Notes: a model not told the origin generated them from the sequence alone. 64,000 nt of DNA from Actinophytocola algeriensis (GCF_014203735.1 NZ_JACHJQ010000001.1:248001-312000), one strand, 5' to 3'; numbered from the stretch's first letter, positions 8,062 to 17,989 are shown. Numbers and translations are program-made.

Positions 8062-8513
8062 GACAGCGCCTCGGTGATCCAGTCCGTGACCGGCAGGTCG
8101 CGGCTGTGGCACTCGTCGGACAGCCGCATGGTCCAGCGCAGTGCCTGCACCATCAGCGTGTCCATCTCCTCCGGCGCGGCGTTGGCCAGCGCGATCTCGA
8201 TGTGCGTGCGCGCCGCCTCGCTGTCGCCGTGCACCTCCGCGAGCAGCACCCGCACCGCGGTGCGGACCGGCGGGTCGGCCTCGTCGATCGGCACCTCGTT
8301 GCCCGCGTTGTCGAAGACCTGCATCTTCACCGGTGCGGTGCCGCCGCTGCCGAGTGTCGCCACCATGGCGCTGCACTCGTGGAACAGCAACGACATCACG
8401 TCCCTGGCGTCCTCCTCCGGCACCCCGGGCTCCGCCACCCCCGACTGCATCGCCATGAGCGCGGCCTGCGCCGCGGTCACCACGCGTGACTCACGATCCA
8501 CCGAACACACCAC
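8058..8513 (-). CDS. Conserved hypothetical protein
   Basis: A 151-residue acidic protein of unknown function. It is mainly helical with several Met/Ala-rich helices (ALMAMQSGVAEPG, RTHIEIALANAAPEEMDTLMVQALRW). The GTG start at 8513 lies inside the last codons of the upstream GGDEF gene (23-bp overlap), so expression is probably coupled to it. No signal peptide, cofactor motif or transmembrane segment is seen. It may be a small accessory protein of the GGDEF protein, judging only from the overlap. Confidence 0.7.
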   Translation of the reverse strand: MVCSVDRESRVVTAAQAALMAMQSGVAEPGVPEEDARDVMSLLFHECSAMVATLGSGGTAPVKMQVFDNAGNEVPIDEADPPVRTAVRVLLAEVHGDSEAARTHIEIALANAAPEEMDTLMVQALRWTMRLSDECHSRDLPVTDWITEALS

Positions 8514-10527
8514 CCTGCGCGGTGGCTACCCCGATCGACGCCCACCAGTCCGCCGTCTCGGCCGTCCGCACGTCGAGCACCGAGCAGGCCGCCCCGAGCT
8601 CGTCGAACATCCGCACCGTGCGGGCGGTCTCGTCGGCCAGCACCTTGCTGCCCGCGCCGAGCGCCCCGGACAGCGTCACCGACCGCACCCCGGTGCTGCT
8701 GACCAGTTCGAAGTCCAGCGGTCCTCCGGTGACCCCGCACAACCCGACCCGCACGCCGATGTCGTCGAGCACCTCGAGGTTGTCCCGCGCGTCACCGAAG
8801 TCGTCGAGCAGCGCGCCGACGTCGAGCGACAGCTCCAGCCGGTCGGCGGTGAGGCCGCTCTCCTCGAGCGCCCGGTGCACGGCCCGCACGAGGTCGGCGT
8901 CGCCGGACTGGTTGCGGGTCAGCTGTACCGAGAGCACCCCCTCCGAGCCAGCGAACCGCTTGCACGCCTCCAGCAACAGCAACGGTCCTACGTGGACGGA
9001 CCAGCCGGTGCGTTCGGCCAGCTGGAGGCAGGTCACGTGATCGACCGCGTCCCACGACAGAACCGCCCGCGCGCCAACGGGTTTCCGGTCCGCGAGCCGC
9101 ACGACCGGGGTGAAGTCCACGGACAGGTCGCCGACCTCCCACGCGGCGGGCAGTGACGCGGCGAGCCGGTCGAGCTCGAGTGCCGTGCGGTCCTCGCCCT
9201 CGTGGAACCCGGCCCACTGCCTGCGCCCGGTCCGCTTCGCCTTGCGCAGCGCGGTGTCCGCGGCGCGGAACAGCGCGATCGCGTCGCCATCACCGGCGTT
9301 CCTGCGCACGGCACCGACGCTCGCGCCGACCGCGACCCCGATGCCGTCGATGTACTCCGGGTCCACCAGCTCCGCCGTGAGCTTGCCGATCAGGTCACCG
9401 ATGTCCGGTGTGGTGGCGGAATCCTCGATGAGCACGGCGAACTCGTCACCCGCGATGCGTGCCACGAGCGCGTTCTCGTCCGACACCGCCTCCTCGAGCC
9501 TGCGGCCGACGGTCTGCAGCAGCCGGTCGCCCACCGCGTGGCCGAAGCTGTTGTTCACCAGCGCGAACGCGTCGAGGTTCACGCAACACAGCGTGATCGG
9601 GCTGCGCGGGTCGGCGCGTTCGAGCATGCTCTCCAGCTTGGTGTGGAAGCACTGCCGGTTCGGCAGGCCGGTCAGCGCGTCGTACAGCAGCTGGTGGCCG
9701 AGCCGGTCCTGCAACAGGTGCAGCTCGGTGACGTCCTGCACCATCGTGACGAAGTAGGCCGGCGCACCGGCACCGTCTCTCAGGAGCGAGATCGCGAGCA
9801 GGACCCAGGCGATCTCACCGTCCTCCTTGCGGAGCCTGCGTTGCTCGTGCACGCGTGCCTGCTCCCCGTCGAGGAGGCGGTGGTAGGACGACATCACGTC
9901 GCCCGCGCCCTCGTCGCGGAAGATGTCGGCCAGCATCCGGCCGGGCAGCCGGTCCGGCACCGTGGCGAGGATGCCCGCCAGCGCCGGGTTCGCCTCGATG
10001 CACATGCCGGACAGATCGGTGATCGCGATGCCGGTCGCGGACGAGGTGAACACCTCGTGGAAGCGGTTCTCGATGCCCCGCAGGTTGTGCTCGGCGCGCA
10101 GGACCGCGTTGAACAGCGCCTGTTTGACGTCTTCCTGCTGGGTGAGCGTGTAGTCCCGCAGCCCGTCCGCGTAGCCGGCGGACATCGCGCCGAGCAGTGC
10201 GACCGTGCGCCGTGCCAGCTCGGTGTCGGGGGTCGACACGAGGTCGGCGAGCAGCTCGTGGGACAGCACGTTGATGGTCGCCGCGAGCGCGTGCGGGTCG
10301 ACGAAGCCCTCGGAGACGAGCCGTGCGCCGATGCGGTTGCCCGCCGCCGAGGAGAACTCGTCGGCGCCGAGGCTCGCCAGCACCTCGTCGACCAGTTCGA
10401 GGAGGACACCCTCGATGTCGTCGGGCGACCGCGGGATGTACGTCGCGGCGGTTGTCGACCGGGTCCAGGCGCGCGCCAGCTGCTCCCGGCGGTGCACCGG
10501 CGGAGCGGTCACGCGTGGGTCCGGCAT
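8491..10527 (-). CDS. PAS-GGDEF protein with degenerate EAL domain
   Basis: Cyclic-di-GMP signalling protein, about 678 residues. The order is: an unknown helical N-terminal domain (1-130), a PAS domain (about 140-255; ENRFHEVFTSSATGIAITDL), a GGDEF domain (about 265-430; DALTGLPNRQ, with AGDEF at the active loop) and an EAL-like domain (about 440-678). Ala at the first GGDEF position is tolerated in active cyclases. The EAL domain lacks the metal-binding Glu (SWDAV in place of the E-x-L block), so phosphodiesterase activity is unlikely. No transmembrane segment is present. The start is uncertain: ATG 10527 is used, but a GTG or ATG further upstream to 10596 is in frame. Confidence 0.85.
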   Translation of the reverse strand: MPDPRVTAPPVHRREQLARAWTRSTTAATYIPRSPDDIEGVLLELVDEVLASLGADEFSSAAGNRIGARLVSEGFVDPHALAATINVLSHELLADLVSTPDTELARRTVALLGAMSAGYADGLRDYTLTQQEDVKQALFNAVLRAEHNLRGIENRFHEVFTSSATGIAITDLSGMCIEANPALAGILATVPDRLPGRMLADIFRDEGAGDVMSSYHRLLDGEQARVHEQRRLRKEDGEIAWVLLAISLLRDGAGAPAYFVTMVQDVTELHLLQDRLGHQLLYDALTGLPNRQCFHTKLESMLERADPRSPITLCCVNLDAFALVNNSFGHAVGDRLLQTVGRRLEEAVSDENALVARIAGDEFAVLIEDSATTPDIGDLIGKLTAELVDPEYIDGIGVAVGASVGAVRRNAGDGDAIALFRAADTALRKAKRTGRRQWAGFHEGEDRTALELDRLAASLPAAWEVGDLSVDFTPVVRLADRKPVGARAVLSWDAVDHVTCLQLAERTGWSVHVGPLLLLEACKRFAGSEGVLSVQLTRNQSGDADLVRAVHRALEESGLTADRLELSLDVGALLDDFGDARDNLEVLDDIGVRVGLCGVTGGPLDFELVSSTGVRSVTLSGALGAGSKVLADETARTVRMFDELGAACSVLDVRTAETADWWASIGVATAQGGVFGGS

Positions 10528-10614
10528 TACGGGATGTCCATGGTTGTGTGGGTCGTTGCTCCTGCATGGTGCCCGGGGACGGGGCGTCACCGCCACCCGA
10601 CCATCCCGACCGTG

Positions 10615-11412
10615 TTAACGCTTTCGGGCGACCCCGGCGTACAGACCGTCGTTGTCGTTGTCCGCATCCCGCTCCGGCCGCCACTGCGACGTGCCCACCA
10701 GACCAGGCTCGACCAGCTCGAAGTCGCCGAAGAACGACCGGATCTCCGACTTCGTCCTGGACATGACCGTGTTCTGCGACTTCTTCAGCTTCTCGATGAT
10801 CTCCTCGCTGGTGTCCTCGGCGAAGTCGTCGGTGAGGTGGGTGAGGGCGAGGTAGCTGCCGGGAGCCAGTGCGTCGCGGTAGGTCGCGAAGACACCGTCC
10901 GGGTCGTGCTCGGGCAGGATGTAGTGACCGATGGTGATCGCCAGCAATCCGATGGGCTGGTCGAAGTCCAGCACGCGCCGCGTGGTGTCGTCGTTGAGCA
11001 CGAGGTTGGGCTTGGTGATGTCGGCGTGCACCATCGCCGTGGTCGTGTTGTTCTCCAGCAGGAGCTGGCTGTGCGCGACGGCGACGTGCTCGTTGTCGAC
11101 GTAGACCACCCTGGACGTGGGGTCCACCGCCTGGGCGATCTCGTGCACGTTGCCCACGGTGGGGATGCCGGACCCGAGGTCGAGGAACTGCCGGATGCCC
11201 TGCTCGACGAGGAACAGCACAGCGCGCCGCATGAACGCCCTGTTCTGGATCACGAATCGCTTGACCTCGGGCTGGATCTTGAGCAGCTCCTCGGCCAGCG
11301 CGCGGTCGACAGCGAAGTTGTGGTTGCCGCCCAGGACGTAGTCGTACATCCTTGCCGCACTGGCCTTTTCGAGGTCAACCGAGGTCGGAACCCAGTTGGT
11401 CTGCTGTGACAC
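10615..11412 (-). CDS. SAM-dependent methyltransferase, DUF574 family
   Basis: A 265-residue member of the actinobacterial S-adenosyl methyltransferase family PF04672 (DUF574). The signatures are YDYVLGGNHNFAVDR, FLDLGSGIPTVGNVHEIAQ (SAM loop), VVYVDNEHVAVAHS and the C-terminal FFGDFELVEPGLV. The GTG at 11412 follows AGAGGTGG. Structures of this family bind SAM, but substrates are unknown for most members, and copies are numerous in Streptomyces and Pseudonocardiales. A paralogue lies at 23700-24500. Nothing in the immediate neighbourhood suggests a substrate. Confidence 0.88.
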   Translation of the reverse strand: MSQQTNWVPTSVDLEKASAARMYDYVLGGNHNFAVDRALAEELLKIQPEVKRFVIQNRAFMRRAVLFLVEQGIRQFLDLGSGIPTVGNVHEIAQAVDPTSRVVYVDNEHVAVAHSQLLLENNTTTAMVHADITKPNLVLNDDTTRRVLDFDQPIGLLAITIGHYILPEHDPDGVFATYRDALAPGSYLALTHLTDDFAEDTSEEIIEKLKKSQNTVMSRTKSEIRSFFGDFELVEPGLVGTSQWRPERDADNDNDGLYAGVARKR

Positions 11413-11537
11413 CGTCCACCTCTTGGTCTGATTGATCGGTGACCGAAACCCTACCGAGACGTGGCCGTGCTGTGGCGGGCGGTCACCCGGATGGCCCACG
11501 GTGAGAAAACGTTTGCCGAGGTCGTCGTGTCCCAGCG

Positions 11538-12107
11538 TCAGCGGCGTGTCTCGCCCCCGGCGCCCGCGAGCGCCGCGGCGGCCATCTCGCGCAGCATGGT
11601 CGCCATCCCGTCCCGGCCGAGGTGACGGCTGTGCGGGGTCGAGTTGATCAGGCCGAACACGGCGTGCGCGGCCGCGCGGGCCGTCGGCTCGTCGAGGTCC
11701 GGTGCGGTGTCGCGGACGGCCTGCACCCACACCTCCACGTAACGGCGCTGCAGCGCTCGCACCCGGCGGCGGTCCGGATCGGTGAGGTTGCCGAGGTTGC
11801 GCTCCTGCACGGTGATCAGCGAGGGGTTGTCGAGCGCGAAGTCGACCTGGAAGGCGATCAGCTCGCCGAGCAGCTTCGCCGGGTCCTCCGTGCGTTCGCG
11901 GCGGTCGAGCCCGCCGGTGAGCAGCACCTCGCTGATGGAGGTCAGCATCTCGCCGAGCATCGCGTCCTTGCTGCGGAAGTGCCGGTAGAGCGCGGGCCCG
12001 GAAACCCCGACGGCGGCGCCGATCTCGTCGATGCCCACCCCGTGGAACCCGTGGCGCGCGAACAACTCCGCTGCTGCGGCGAGTATCTGCTCACGGCGGG
12101 TGGACAC
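11538..12107 (-). CDS. TetR-family regulator, likely of the adjacent acyl-CoA carboxylase operon
   Basis: A 189-residue TetR protein. The helix-turn-helix at residues 5-50 (RREQILAAAAELFARHGF, then GVSGPALYRHFRSKDAML) is canonical; the C-terminal ligand domain includes NPSLITVQERNLGNL, typical of the group found beside methylcrotonyl-CoA carboxylase genes. A perfect palindrome GTTAGCGTCCGCTAAC stands 23 bp upstream of its start and a related one precedes accD1. It is divergently transcribed from the lipase and carboxylase genes. I infer repression relieved by an acyl-CoA of leucine breakdown. Confidence 0.85.
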   Translation of the reverse strand: MSTRREQILAAAAELFARHGFHGVGIDEIGAAVGVSGPALYRHFRSKDAMLGEMLTSISEVLLTGGLDRRERTEDPAKLLGELIAFQVDFALDNPSLITVQERNLGNLTDPDRRRVRALQRRYVEVWVQAVRDTAPDLDEPTARAAAHAVFGLINSTPHSRHLGRDGMATMLREMAAAALAGAGGETRR

Positions 12108-12129
12108 GTCGCCATGCTACCGACCCGAC

Positions 12130-12145
12130 GTTAGCGTCCGCTAAC
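12130..12145. promoter_or_regulatory. Palindromic operator upstream of tetR
   Basis: GTTAGCGTCCGCTAAC is an inverted repeat with 7-bp arms and a 2-bp centre. It lies between the divergent TetR and lipase genes. A related GTTAACG/ACTAAC pair follows at 12190-12202 and another site precedes accD1, so this is probably the TetR binding motif. Confidence 0.65.
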
Positions 12146-12276
12146 ACGTGTTCCGTTTGCCGGTGCTAATAGATGTCCTACTGGCAACCGTTAACGACTA
12201 ACGACGTGATCCGGCATCTGGTTACCTGCTGGTAGGGATGGTGACGTCGGGAATCCCTCCACCGGAGGTTAAACAC

Positions 12277-13089
12277 ATGCGTCTCCGTTCCATTGCCATT
12301 TCCCTCTTCGCGGCCGTGGCCGCGACCGGCGTGGCGTTGTCGCCCGCGTCGGCTGATCCTGTTGCCGCGGCGGGAAAATACGTCGCACTCGGTGACTCGT
12401 ACGCGTCGGGCACGGGCGCGGGCGACTACGGCGACAGCGGTGGCTGCAAACGCAGCGCCAACTCCTACGCACAGTTGTGGGCGAACGCCAACGCCCCGTC
12501 CGCGTTCGACTTCGTCGCCTGTTCCGGCGCGGTCACCTCGGACGTGCTCGCCAACCAGGTCGGCGCCCTCACCGCGGACACCGAGCTGGTCACGATCTCC
12601 ATCGGCGGCAACGACGCCGGCTTCGCGGACGTCATGACGGACTGCAACCTCGGTTCGGACGACAGTTGCGTGGCGCGCAACCAGGAGGCGCAGAACTTCG
12701 CGCGTGCCGAGCTGCCCGGCCGTCTGGACAGCGTGTACACCGAGATCAGCGGCCGGGCGCCGGGCGCGCAGGTGGTCGTGCTCGGGTATCCGCACATCTA
12801 CCAGCTGGAGGGGGACTGCAACGTCGGTCTGAGCGAGACCAAGCGTGCGGCCATCAACGGCTCGGCGGACGTGCTGGCCGAGGTCGTCTCCGCGCGTGCG
12901 GGTGCGTTCGGCTTCACCTTCGTCGACGGTCGCTCGGCGTTCGCGGGTCACGAGATCTGCTCGTCCGGCGACTGGTGGCTGAACAGCGTCACCTTCCCGA
13001 TCGACGAGTCGTACCACCCGAACGCGGCCGGTCACAGCGGGGGCTACTACGCGGCGTTGTCCGCAGTCGCACAGCCCGCAGTCGCATAG
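12277..13089 (+). CDS. Secreted SGNH/GDSL lipase-esterase
   Basis: Extracellular hydrolase, 270 residues. The ATG at 12277 has a GGAGG eight bases upstream and opens a Sec signal peptide (MRLRSIAISLFAAVAATGVA, cleavage near ASA-DP). All SGNH blocks are visible: block I YVALGDSYASG (Ser nucleophile), block III SIGGNDAGF (Asn) and block V DESYHPNAAGH (Asp/His). Three Cys pairs (GGCKRSAN, VACSGA, DCN...DSC, DCNVG, EICSS) suggest disulphides, as in the Streptomyces secreted lipases of this family. The substrate is probably a fatty-acyl ester. It lies between the TetR gene and accD1. Confidence 0.92.
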   Translation: MRLRSIAISLFAAVAATGVALSPASADPVAAAGKYVALGDSYASGTGAGDYGDSGGCKRSANSYAQLWANANAPSAFDFVACSGAVTSDVLANQVGALTADTELVTISIGGNDAGFADVMTDCNLGSDDSCVARNQEAQNFARAELPGRLDSVYTEISGRAPGAQVVVLGYPHIYQLEGDCNVGLSETKRAAINGSADVLAEVVSARAGAFGFTFVDGRSAFAGHEICSSGDWWLNSVTFPIDESYHPNAAGHSGGYYAALSAVAQPAVA

Positions 13090-13203
13090 TTCAGTCATCG
13101 AGGGCGGGGTCCGGCGTCGCGCGTTCGCCGGGCCCCGTTCTCGCGCCGGAGGCTCGGTGGAGCCGGGTGGACGAGTCCGCGAGGCGGGGATAACATCGCT
13201 CAT

Positions 13204-13219
13204 GTTAACGATGACTAAC
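13204..13219. promoter_or_regulatory. Operator-like repeat upstream of accD1
   Basis: GTTAACGATGACTAAC keeps the outer half-sites of the motif before tetR (11 of 16 positions match). It ends 14 bp before the accD1 ATG and overlaps a second repeat TAACAT...ATGTTA. Its position would block transcription or initiation of the carboxylase operon. Confidence 0.5.
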
Positions 13220-13233
13220 CTGAGCGGAGTGAG

Positions 13234-14838
13234 ATGGACGCGCCCGTTCTCGACAGCGGCGCCGACCAGGGCGACCCCACGTACCAGCGGTACGTGAAGG
13301 AACACGTCGCGCTGGTCGACGACCTGCGTGCCCGCACGGCCACCGCGGCTCGTGGTGGTGGCGAGCGGGCCAGGCAGCGGCACCTCGACCGGGGAAAGCT
13401 CCTGCCGCGCGACCGGGTGGAGTCGCTGGTCGACCCCGGCTCGCCGTTCCTCGAGCTGTCCCCGCTGGCCGCGACCGGCATGTACGACGACGAGGCACCC
13501 GCGGGCGGCATCATCACCGGCGTCGGCCGCGTCTCCGGCCGCGAGTGCGTGATCGTCGCCAACGACGCCACGGTCAAGGGCGGCACGTACTACCCGGTCA
13601 CGGTCAAGAAACACCTCCGTGCGCAGGAAGTCGCGCTGCACAACAACCTGCCGTGCGTGTACCTCGTCGACTCCGGCGGCGCGTTCCTGCCCCGCCAGGA
13701 CGAGGTGTTCCCCGACCGCGATCACTTCGGGCGCATCTTCTTCAACCAGGCCACCATGTCCGCACGCGGCATCCCGCAGATCGCGGCCGTGCTCGGCTCG
13801 TGCACCGCGGGCGGCGCGTACGTGCCCGCCATGAGCGACGAGGCCGTGATCGTCCGCAACCAGGGCACGATCTTCCTCGGTGGCCCGCCGCTGGTGAAGG
13901 CGGCGACCGGCGAGGTGGTCACCGCCGAGGAGCTCGGCGGCGGTGATGTCCACTCGCGACAGTCCGGTGTCACCGACCACCTCGCCGAGGACGACGGGCA
14001 CGCGCTGCGGATCGTCCGTTCCATCGTGTCCACGCTCGGCCCGCGCGCGCCGCGGCCGTGGGAGGTCGCGCCGGTGGAAGAGCCCGCCGTCGACCCGGCC
14101 GGGCTGTACGGCGTCGTGCCGACCGACTCCCGCACCCCCTACGACGTGCGCGAGGTCATCGCGCGGGTGGTCGACGGCAGCCGGTTCCGGGAGTTCAAGA
14201 AGGAGTACGGCACCACGCTCGTCACCGGGTTCGCCCGCATCCACGGTCACCCGGTCGGGATCATCGCGAACAACGGCGTGCTGTTCGGCGAGTCCGCGGT
14301 CAAGGGCGCGCACTTCATCGAGCTGTGCGACCAGCGCTCGACCCCGTTGGTGTTCCTGCAGAACATCACCGGCTTCATGGTCGGCCGCGACTACGAGACC
14401 TCCGGCATCGCCAAGCACGGCGCCAAGATGGTGACCGCGGTGGCGTGCGCGCGGGTGCCGAAGTTCACCGTGATCATCGGCGGCTCGTTCGGCGCGGGCA
14501 ACTACTCGATGTGCGGGCGGGCCTACGAGCCGAGGTTCCTGTGGATGTGGCCAAACGCGCGGATCTCCGTGATGGGCGGCGAGCAGGCGGCGTCCGTGCT
14601 CGCGACCGTGCGTCGCGACCAGCTCGGCGACGAGTGGTCCACGTCGGACGAGGAGGCGTTCAAGGCGCCCATCCGCGCGCAGTACGAGGACCAGGGCCAC
14701 CCGTACTACTCGACCGCCCGCCTCTGGGACGACGGCGTGATCGACCCGGCCGACACACGGATGGTGCTCGGGCTTGGCCTGTCCGCCGCGGCGAACAAGC
14801 CCCTGGAACCGGTCCGCTACGGCGTCTTCAGGATGTGA
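13234..14838 (+). CDS. accD1: Acyl-CoA carboxylase carboxyltransferase (methylcrotonyl-CoA carboxylase beta type)
   Basis: Carboxyltransferase subunit (534 residues) transferring CO2 from biotin to an acyl-CoA, probably 3-methylcrotonyl-CoA in leucine catabolism. The crotonase-fold halves and oxyanion loops are visible: [14 protein letters not shown] in the N-terminal half and [16 protein letters not shown] in the C-terminal half, which is the MCC rather than the propionyl-CoA signature. The ATG follows a GGAGTGAG ribosome site. A biotin carboxylase subunit and an acyl-CoA dehydrogenase follow at once, the same order as accD1-accA1-fadE19 in mycobacteria. Regulation by the upstream TetR protein is inferred. 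Confidence 0.92.
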   Translation: MDAPVLDSGADQGDPTYQRYVKEHVALVDDLRARTATAARGGGERARQRHLDRGKLLPRDRVESLVDPGSPFLELSPLAATGMYDDEAPAGGIITGVGRVSGRECVIVANDATVKGGTYYPVTVKKHLRAQEVALHNNLPCVYLVDSGGAFLPRQDEVFPDRDHFGRIFFNQATMSARGIPQIAAVLGSCTAGGAYVPAMSDEAVIVRNQGTIFLGGPPLVKAATGEVVTAEELGGGDVHSRQSGVTDHLAEDDGHALRIVRSIVSTLGPRAPRPWEVAPVEEPAVDPAGLYGVVPTDSRTPYDVREVIARVVDGSRFREFKKEYGTTLVTGFARIHGHPVGIIANNGVLFGESAVKGAHFIELCDQRSTPLVFLQNITGFMVGRDYETSGIAKHGAKMVTAVACARVPKFTVIIGGSFGAGNYSMCGRAYEPRFLWMWPNARISVMGGEQAASVLATVRRDQLGDEWSTSDEEAFKAPIRAQYEDQGHPYYSTARLWDDGVIDPADTRMVLGLGLSAAANKPLEPVRYGVFRM

Positions 14839-14846
14839 CGGTACTG

Positions 14847-16835
14847 ATGCTCGATCCGGCAAGCAGATCTTCGATGTTCCACACAGTGCTGATCGCCAAC
14901 CGCGGTGAGATCGCGATCCGGGTGTGCACCACGTTGTCCCGCATGGGCATCCGCTCGGTCGCGGTGTACACCGACGCCGACGCGGGTGCCCGGCACGTGT
15001 CCGAGGCCGACGAGGCGGTGCGGGTCGGCAGCTATCTGTCCATCGAGGACATCGTGGCCGCCGCACAGTCGTCTGGTGCTGAGGCCGTGCACCCCGGATA
15101 TGGCTTCCTGGCTGAGAACGCGGCGTTCGCGCGGGCCTGCGCCGACGCGGGGATCGTGTTCATCGGCCCGCCGCCGTCGGCGATCGAGGCGATGGGCGAC
15201 AAGATCCGAGCGAAGCAGACCGTGAGCGCGGCCGGGGTGCCGGTCGTGCCGGGCCGGACCGAGCTGGGCATGACCGACGAGCAGCTGGTCGCGGCCGCCG
15301 CCGAGGTCGGCTTCCCGGTGCTGGTCAAGCCGTCGGCCGGTGGCGGCGGCAAGGGTATGCGCCGGGTCGAGCAGCCCGGCGACCTGCCTGCCGCGCTGGA
15401 GTCCGCGCGCCGCGAGGCCCGTGGCGCGTTCGGTGACGACACCCTGTTGGTGGAACGCTTCGTCGCCAACCCGCGGCACATCGAGATCCAGGTGATGGCC
15501 GACGCGCACGGCACCGTGCTCCACCTCGGTGAGCGCGAGTGCAGCCTGCAGCGACGGCACCAGAAGATTATCGAGGAGGCGCCGTCGCCGCTGCTCACTC
15601 CCGAACAGCGGGCCCGGATGGGTACGTCGGCCGCCGATGCGGCCCGCTCGGTCGGTTACACCGGCGCGGGCACGGTCGAGTTCATCGTGTCGACGGACCG
15701 GCCGGACGAGTTCTTCTTCATGGAGATGAACACGCGGCTGCAGGTCGAGCACCCGGTGACCGAGATGGTGACCGGGATCGACCTGGTGGAGCAGCAGCTC
15801 CGGGTCGCGGCGGGTGCGGCGCTGGGGATCGCGCAGTCCGATGTGGAGCTGACCGGGCACGCGGTCGAGGCCCGGGTGTACGCCGAGGACCCGGCGCGCG
15901 GCTTCCTGCCTACCGGCGGTCAGGTACTCGCGCTCGGCGAGCCTGCCGGTGACCACGTGCGCGTGGACTCCGCGCTGCGCGCGGGGACCGTGGTCGGCTC
16001 GGACTACGACCCGATGCTGGCCAAGGTGATCGCCTGGGCCCCCGACCGCGAGTCGGCCCTCCGGCGCCTGCGCGTCGCGCTCGGCGAGACCGCCGTGCTC
16101 GGCGTCGGCTCGAACGTGGCCTTCCTGCGTGCGCTGCTGTCCGATGTGGACGTGGTGGCCGGACGGCTGGACACCGGGCTGGTGGAACGCAAGCTCGACG
16201 CGCTCGTCGCCGCCGACATACCTGACGTGGTGTTCGCCGCGGCCGCGCTCGACGAGCTGCTCGACCTGCAGCCGGGCGGTGCCGTGGTCGACCCGTGGGA
16301 CCTCGCAGGCGGGTGGCGGCTCGGCGGGCCGGCCGCGACCCCGTTCCGGCTGGTCAGCGGCGACCGCGAGGAGACCGTGCGGGTCACCGGCACCCCGGCC
16401 GCGGCGACCGTCGCGATCGGTGACGCCGAGCCCGTGCGCGCGACCGCGTACCGGGAGCCCGGGCGGCTGGTCGTGACGTTCGGTGGTCGCCGGAGGTCGT
16501 TCCGGCGTGCGCAGGACGGCGACACGCTGTGGCTGGCCGCCGACGGGCGGACCTGGTCGGTCGACGAGCACTCGCTGCTGGAGAGCAGTGGTGCCTCGGT
16601 CCTGGATGGCGGGCCGGTGACCAGCCCGATGCCCGGCACCGTGCTGGTCGTGAAGGCCGCCGAGGGTGACGTCGTGGCGGCGGGGGCGCCGCTGGTCGTC
16701 GTCGAGGCGATGAAGATGGAGCACACCGTGACGGCACCGGTCGACGGCGTGGTCACGGAACTGCACGTCCGCGCGGGCCAACAGGTCGCGCTGAACCAAC
16801 CCCTTGCCGTGGTGACCCCACAAGAGGAGCAGTAA
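14847..16835 (+). CDS. accA1: Acyl-CoA carboxylase biotin carboxylase/BCCP subunit (MCC alpha type)
   Basis: Biotin carboxylase fused to the biotin carrier (662 residues from the ATG at 14847; the ATG at 14874, protein [14 protein letters not shown], is an equally good start). N-terminal BC domain: [11 protein letters not shown], the ATP loop [11 protein letters not shown], and [14 protein letters not shown]. The C-terminal carrier domain has the biotinylation motif EAMKMEH. A BT linker joins the two, as in MCC alpha. It supplies carboxybiotin to the accD1 product. The stop overlaps the next start as TAATG. Confidence 0.93.
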   Translation: MLDPASRSSMFHTVLIANRGEIAIRVCTTLSRMGIRSVAVYTDADAGARHVSEADEAVRVGSYLSIEDIVAAAQSSGAEAVHPGYGFLAENAAFARACADAGIVFIGPPPSAIEAMGDKIRAKQTVSAAGVPVVPGRTELGMTDEQLVAAAAEVGFPVLVKPSAGGGGKGMRRVEQPGDLPAALESARREARGAFGDDTLLVERFVANPRHIEIQVMADAHGTVLHLGERECSLQRRHQKIIEEAPSPLLTPEQRARMGTSAADAARSVGYTGAGTVEFIVSTDRPDEFFFMEMNTRLQVEHPVTEMVTGIDLVEQQLRVAAGAALGIAQSDVELTGHAVEARVYAEDPARGFLPTGGQVLALGEPAGDHVRVDSALRAGTVVGSDYDPMLAKVIAWAPDRESALRRLRVALGETAVLGVGSNVAFLRALLSDVDVVAGRLDTGLVERKLDALVAADIPDVVFAAAALDELLDLQPGGAVVDPWDLAGGWRLGGPAATPFRLVSGDREETVRVTGTPAAATVAIGDAEPVRATAYREPGRLVVTFGGRRRSFRRAQDGDTLWLAADGRTWSVDEHSLLESSGASVLDGGPVTSPMPGTVLVVKAAEGDVVAAGAPLVVVEAMKMEHTVTAPVDGVVTELHVRAGQQVALNQPLAVVTPQEEQ

Positions 16836-17989
16836 TGATCGACTTCCGGCTCACCGAAGAGCACGAGGCCCTGCGCAAGACCGTCGAGGAGTTCGCGCGC
16901 GAGGAGGTCGCGCCGGTCATCGGCGAGCTGTACGAGAAGGCCGAGTTCCCGTACGAGATCGTGGCGAAGATGGGCCGCATGGGCCTGTTCGGCCTGCCGT
17001 TCCCCGAGGAGCACGGCGGCATGGGCGGCGACTTCCTCGCTGTGTGCGTCGCGCTGGAGGAGCTGGCCAGGGTCGACTCGTCGGTCGCGATCACGCTCGA
17101 GGCAGGGGTGTCGCTCGGCGCCATGCCGATCTACCGCTTCGGCACCGAGGAGCAGAAGCAGGAGTGGCTGCCCAGGCTGTGCAGCGGCGAGATGCTGGGT
17201 GCGTTCGGGCTCACCGAGCCGGGCGGCGGTTCCGACGCGGGCGCGACGCTGACCACCGCCGTCGAGCGCGACGGCACGTGGGTGCTCAACGGCTCCAAGG
17301 CGTTCATCACGAACTCCGGCACGAGGATCACCGGCCTGGTCACCGCGACCGCGGTCACCGGCAAGTCACCTGACGGCCGTAAGGAGATCTCCGCGATCAT
17401 CGTGCCGGCCGGCACGCCGGGGTTCTCGGTGTCCAAGAGCTACTCGAAGGTCGGCTGGAACTCCTCCGACACGCACGAGCTGTCCTTCGTGGACTGCCAG
17501 GTGCCGGTGGCGAACCTGCTCGGGCAGCGCGGCAGAGGGTACGCGCAGTTCCTGTCCATTCTGGACGAGGGCCGCATCGCCATCGCCGCGGTTTCCGTCG
17601 GTCTCGCACAGGGTTGCGTCGACGAGAGCGTGCGGTACGCGCACGAGCGGCGCGCGTTCGGGCACGCGATCGGTGAGTACCAGGCGATCCAGTTCAAGAT
17701 CGCCGACATGGAGGCCCGCGCGCACACCGCACGGCTCGCCTACTACGCGGCAGCTTCGAAGATGTTGCGTGGTGAGCCGTTCAAGAAGGAGGCGGCGATC
17801 GCGAAGCTCGTCAGCTCCAACGCGGCCATGGACAACGCCCGGGACGCGACGCAGATCTTCGGTGGCTACGGGTTCATGAACGAGTACCCGGTCGGCCGTT
17901 TCTACCGCGACGCGAAGATCCTCGAGATCGGCGAGGGCACGAGCGAGGTGCAGCGGATGTTGATCGCTCGGGAGCTGGGTTTGCGCTGA
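16835..17989 (+). CDS. Acyl-CoA dehydrogenase (short/branched chain, leucine operon)
   Basis: FAD-dependent acyl-CoA dehydrogenase (384 residues, full length). The fingerprints AFGLTEPGGGSDAG and, near the C-terminus, IFGGYGFMNEYPV and LEIGEGTSEVQR are intact. The start overlaps the accA1 stop by one base. By operon position it corresponds to FadE19-type enzymes, expected to oxidise isovaleryl-CoA or a similar branched substrate upstream of methylcrotonyl-CoA carboxylase. The exact chain specificity cannot be read from sequence. No enoyl hydratase or HMG-CoA lyase gene follows here, so the rest of the pathway is encoded elsewhere. Confidence 0.9.
   Translation: MIDFRLTEEHEALRKTVEEFAREEVAPVIGELYEKAEFPYEIVAKMGRMGLFGLPFPEEHGGMGGDFLAVCVALEELARVDSSVAITLEAGVSLGAMPIYRFGTEEQKQEWLPRLCSGEMLGAFGLTEPGGGSDAGATLTTAVERDGTWVLNGSKAFITNSGTRITGLVTATAVTGKSPDGRKEISAIIVPAGTPGFSVSKSYSKVGWNSSDTHELSFVDCQVPVANLLGQRGRGYAQFLSILDEGRIAIAAVSVGLAQGCVDESVRYAHERRAFGHAIGEYQAIQFKIADMEARAHTARLAYYAAASKMLRGEPFKKEAAIAKLVSSNAAMDNARDATQIFGGYGFMNEYPVGRFYRDAKILEIGEGTSEVQRMLIARELGLR
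17369..17384. promoter_or_regulatory. CCTGAC-N4-GTCAGG-like palindrome (one mismatch), intragenic
   Basis: CCTGACGGCCGTAAGG inside the acyl-CoA dehydrogenase gene differs from the dispersed palindrome at one base. It is listed because the same word recurs across the window, not because a function is known. Confidence 0.3.

Noticed and set aside
12178-15066. 962-residue minus-strand open frame antisense to the lipase and accD1
   Set aside because: The plus strand encodes complete, motif-bearing proteins; the antisense translation is Arg/His/Gly-rich with no domain, a usual artefact of high-GC DNA.
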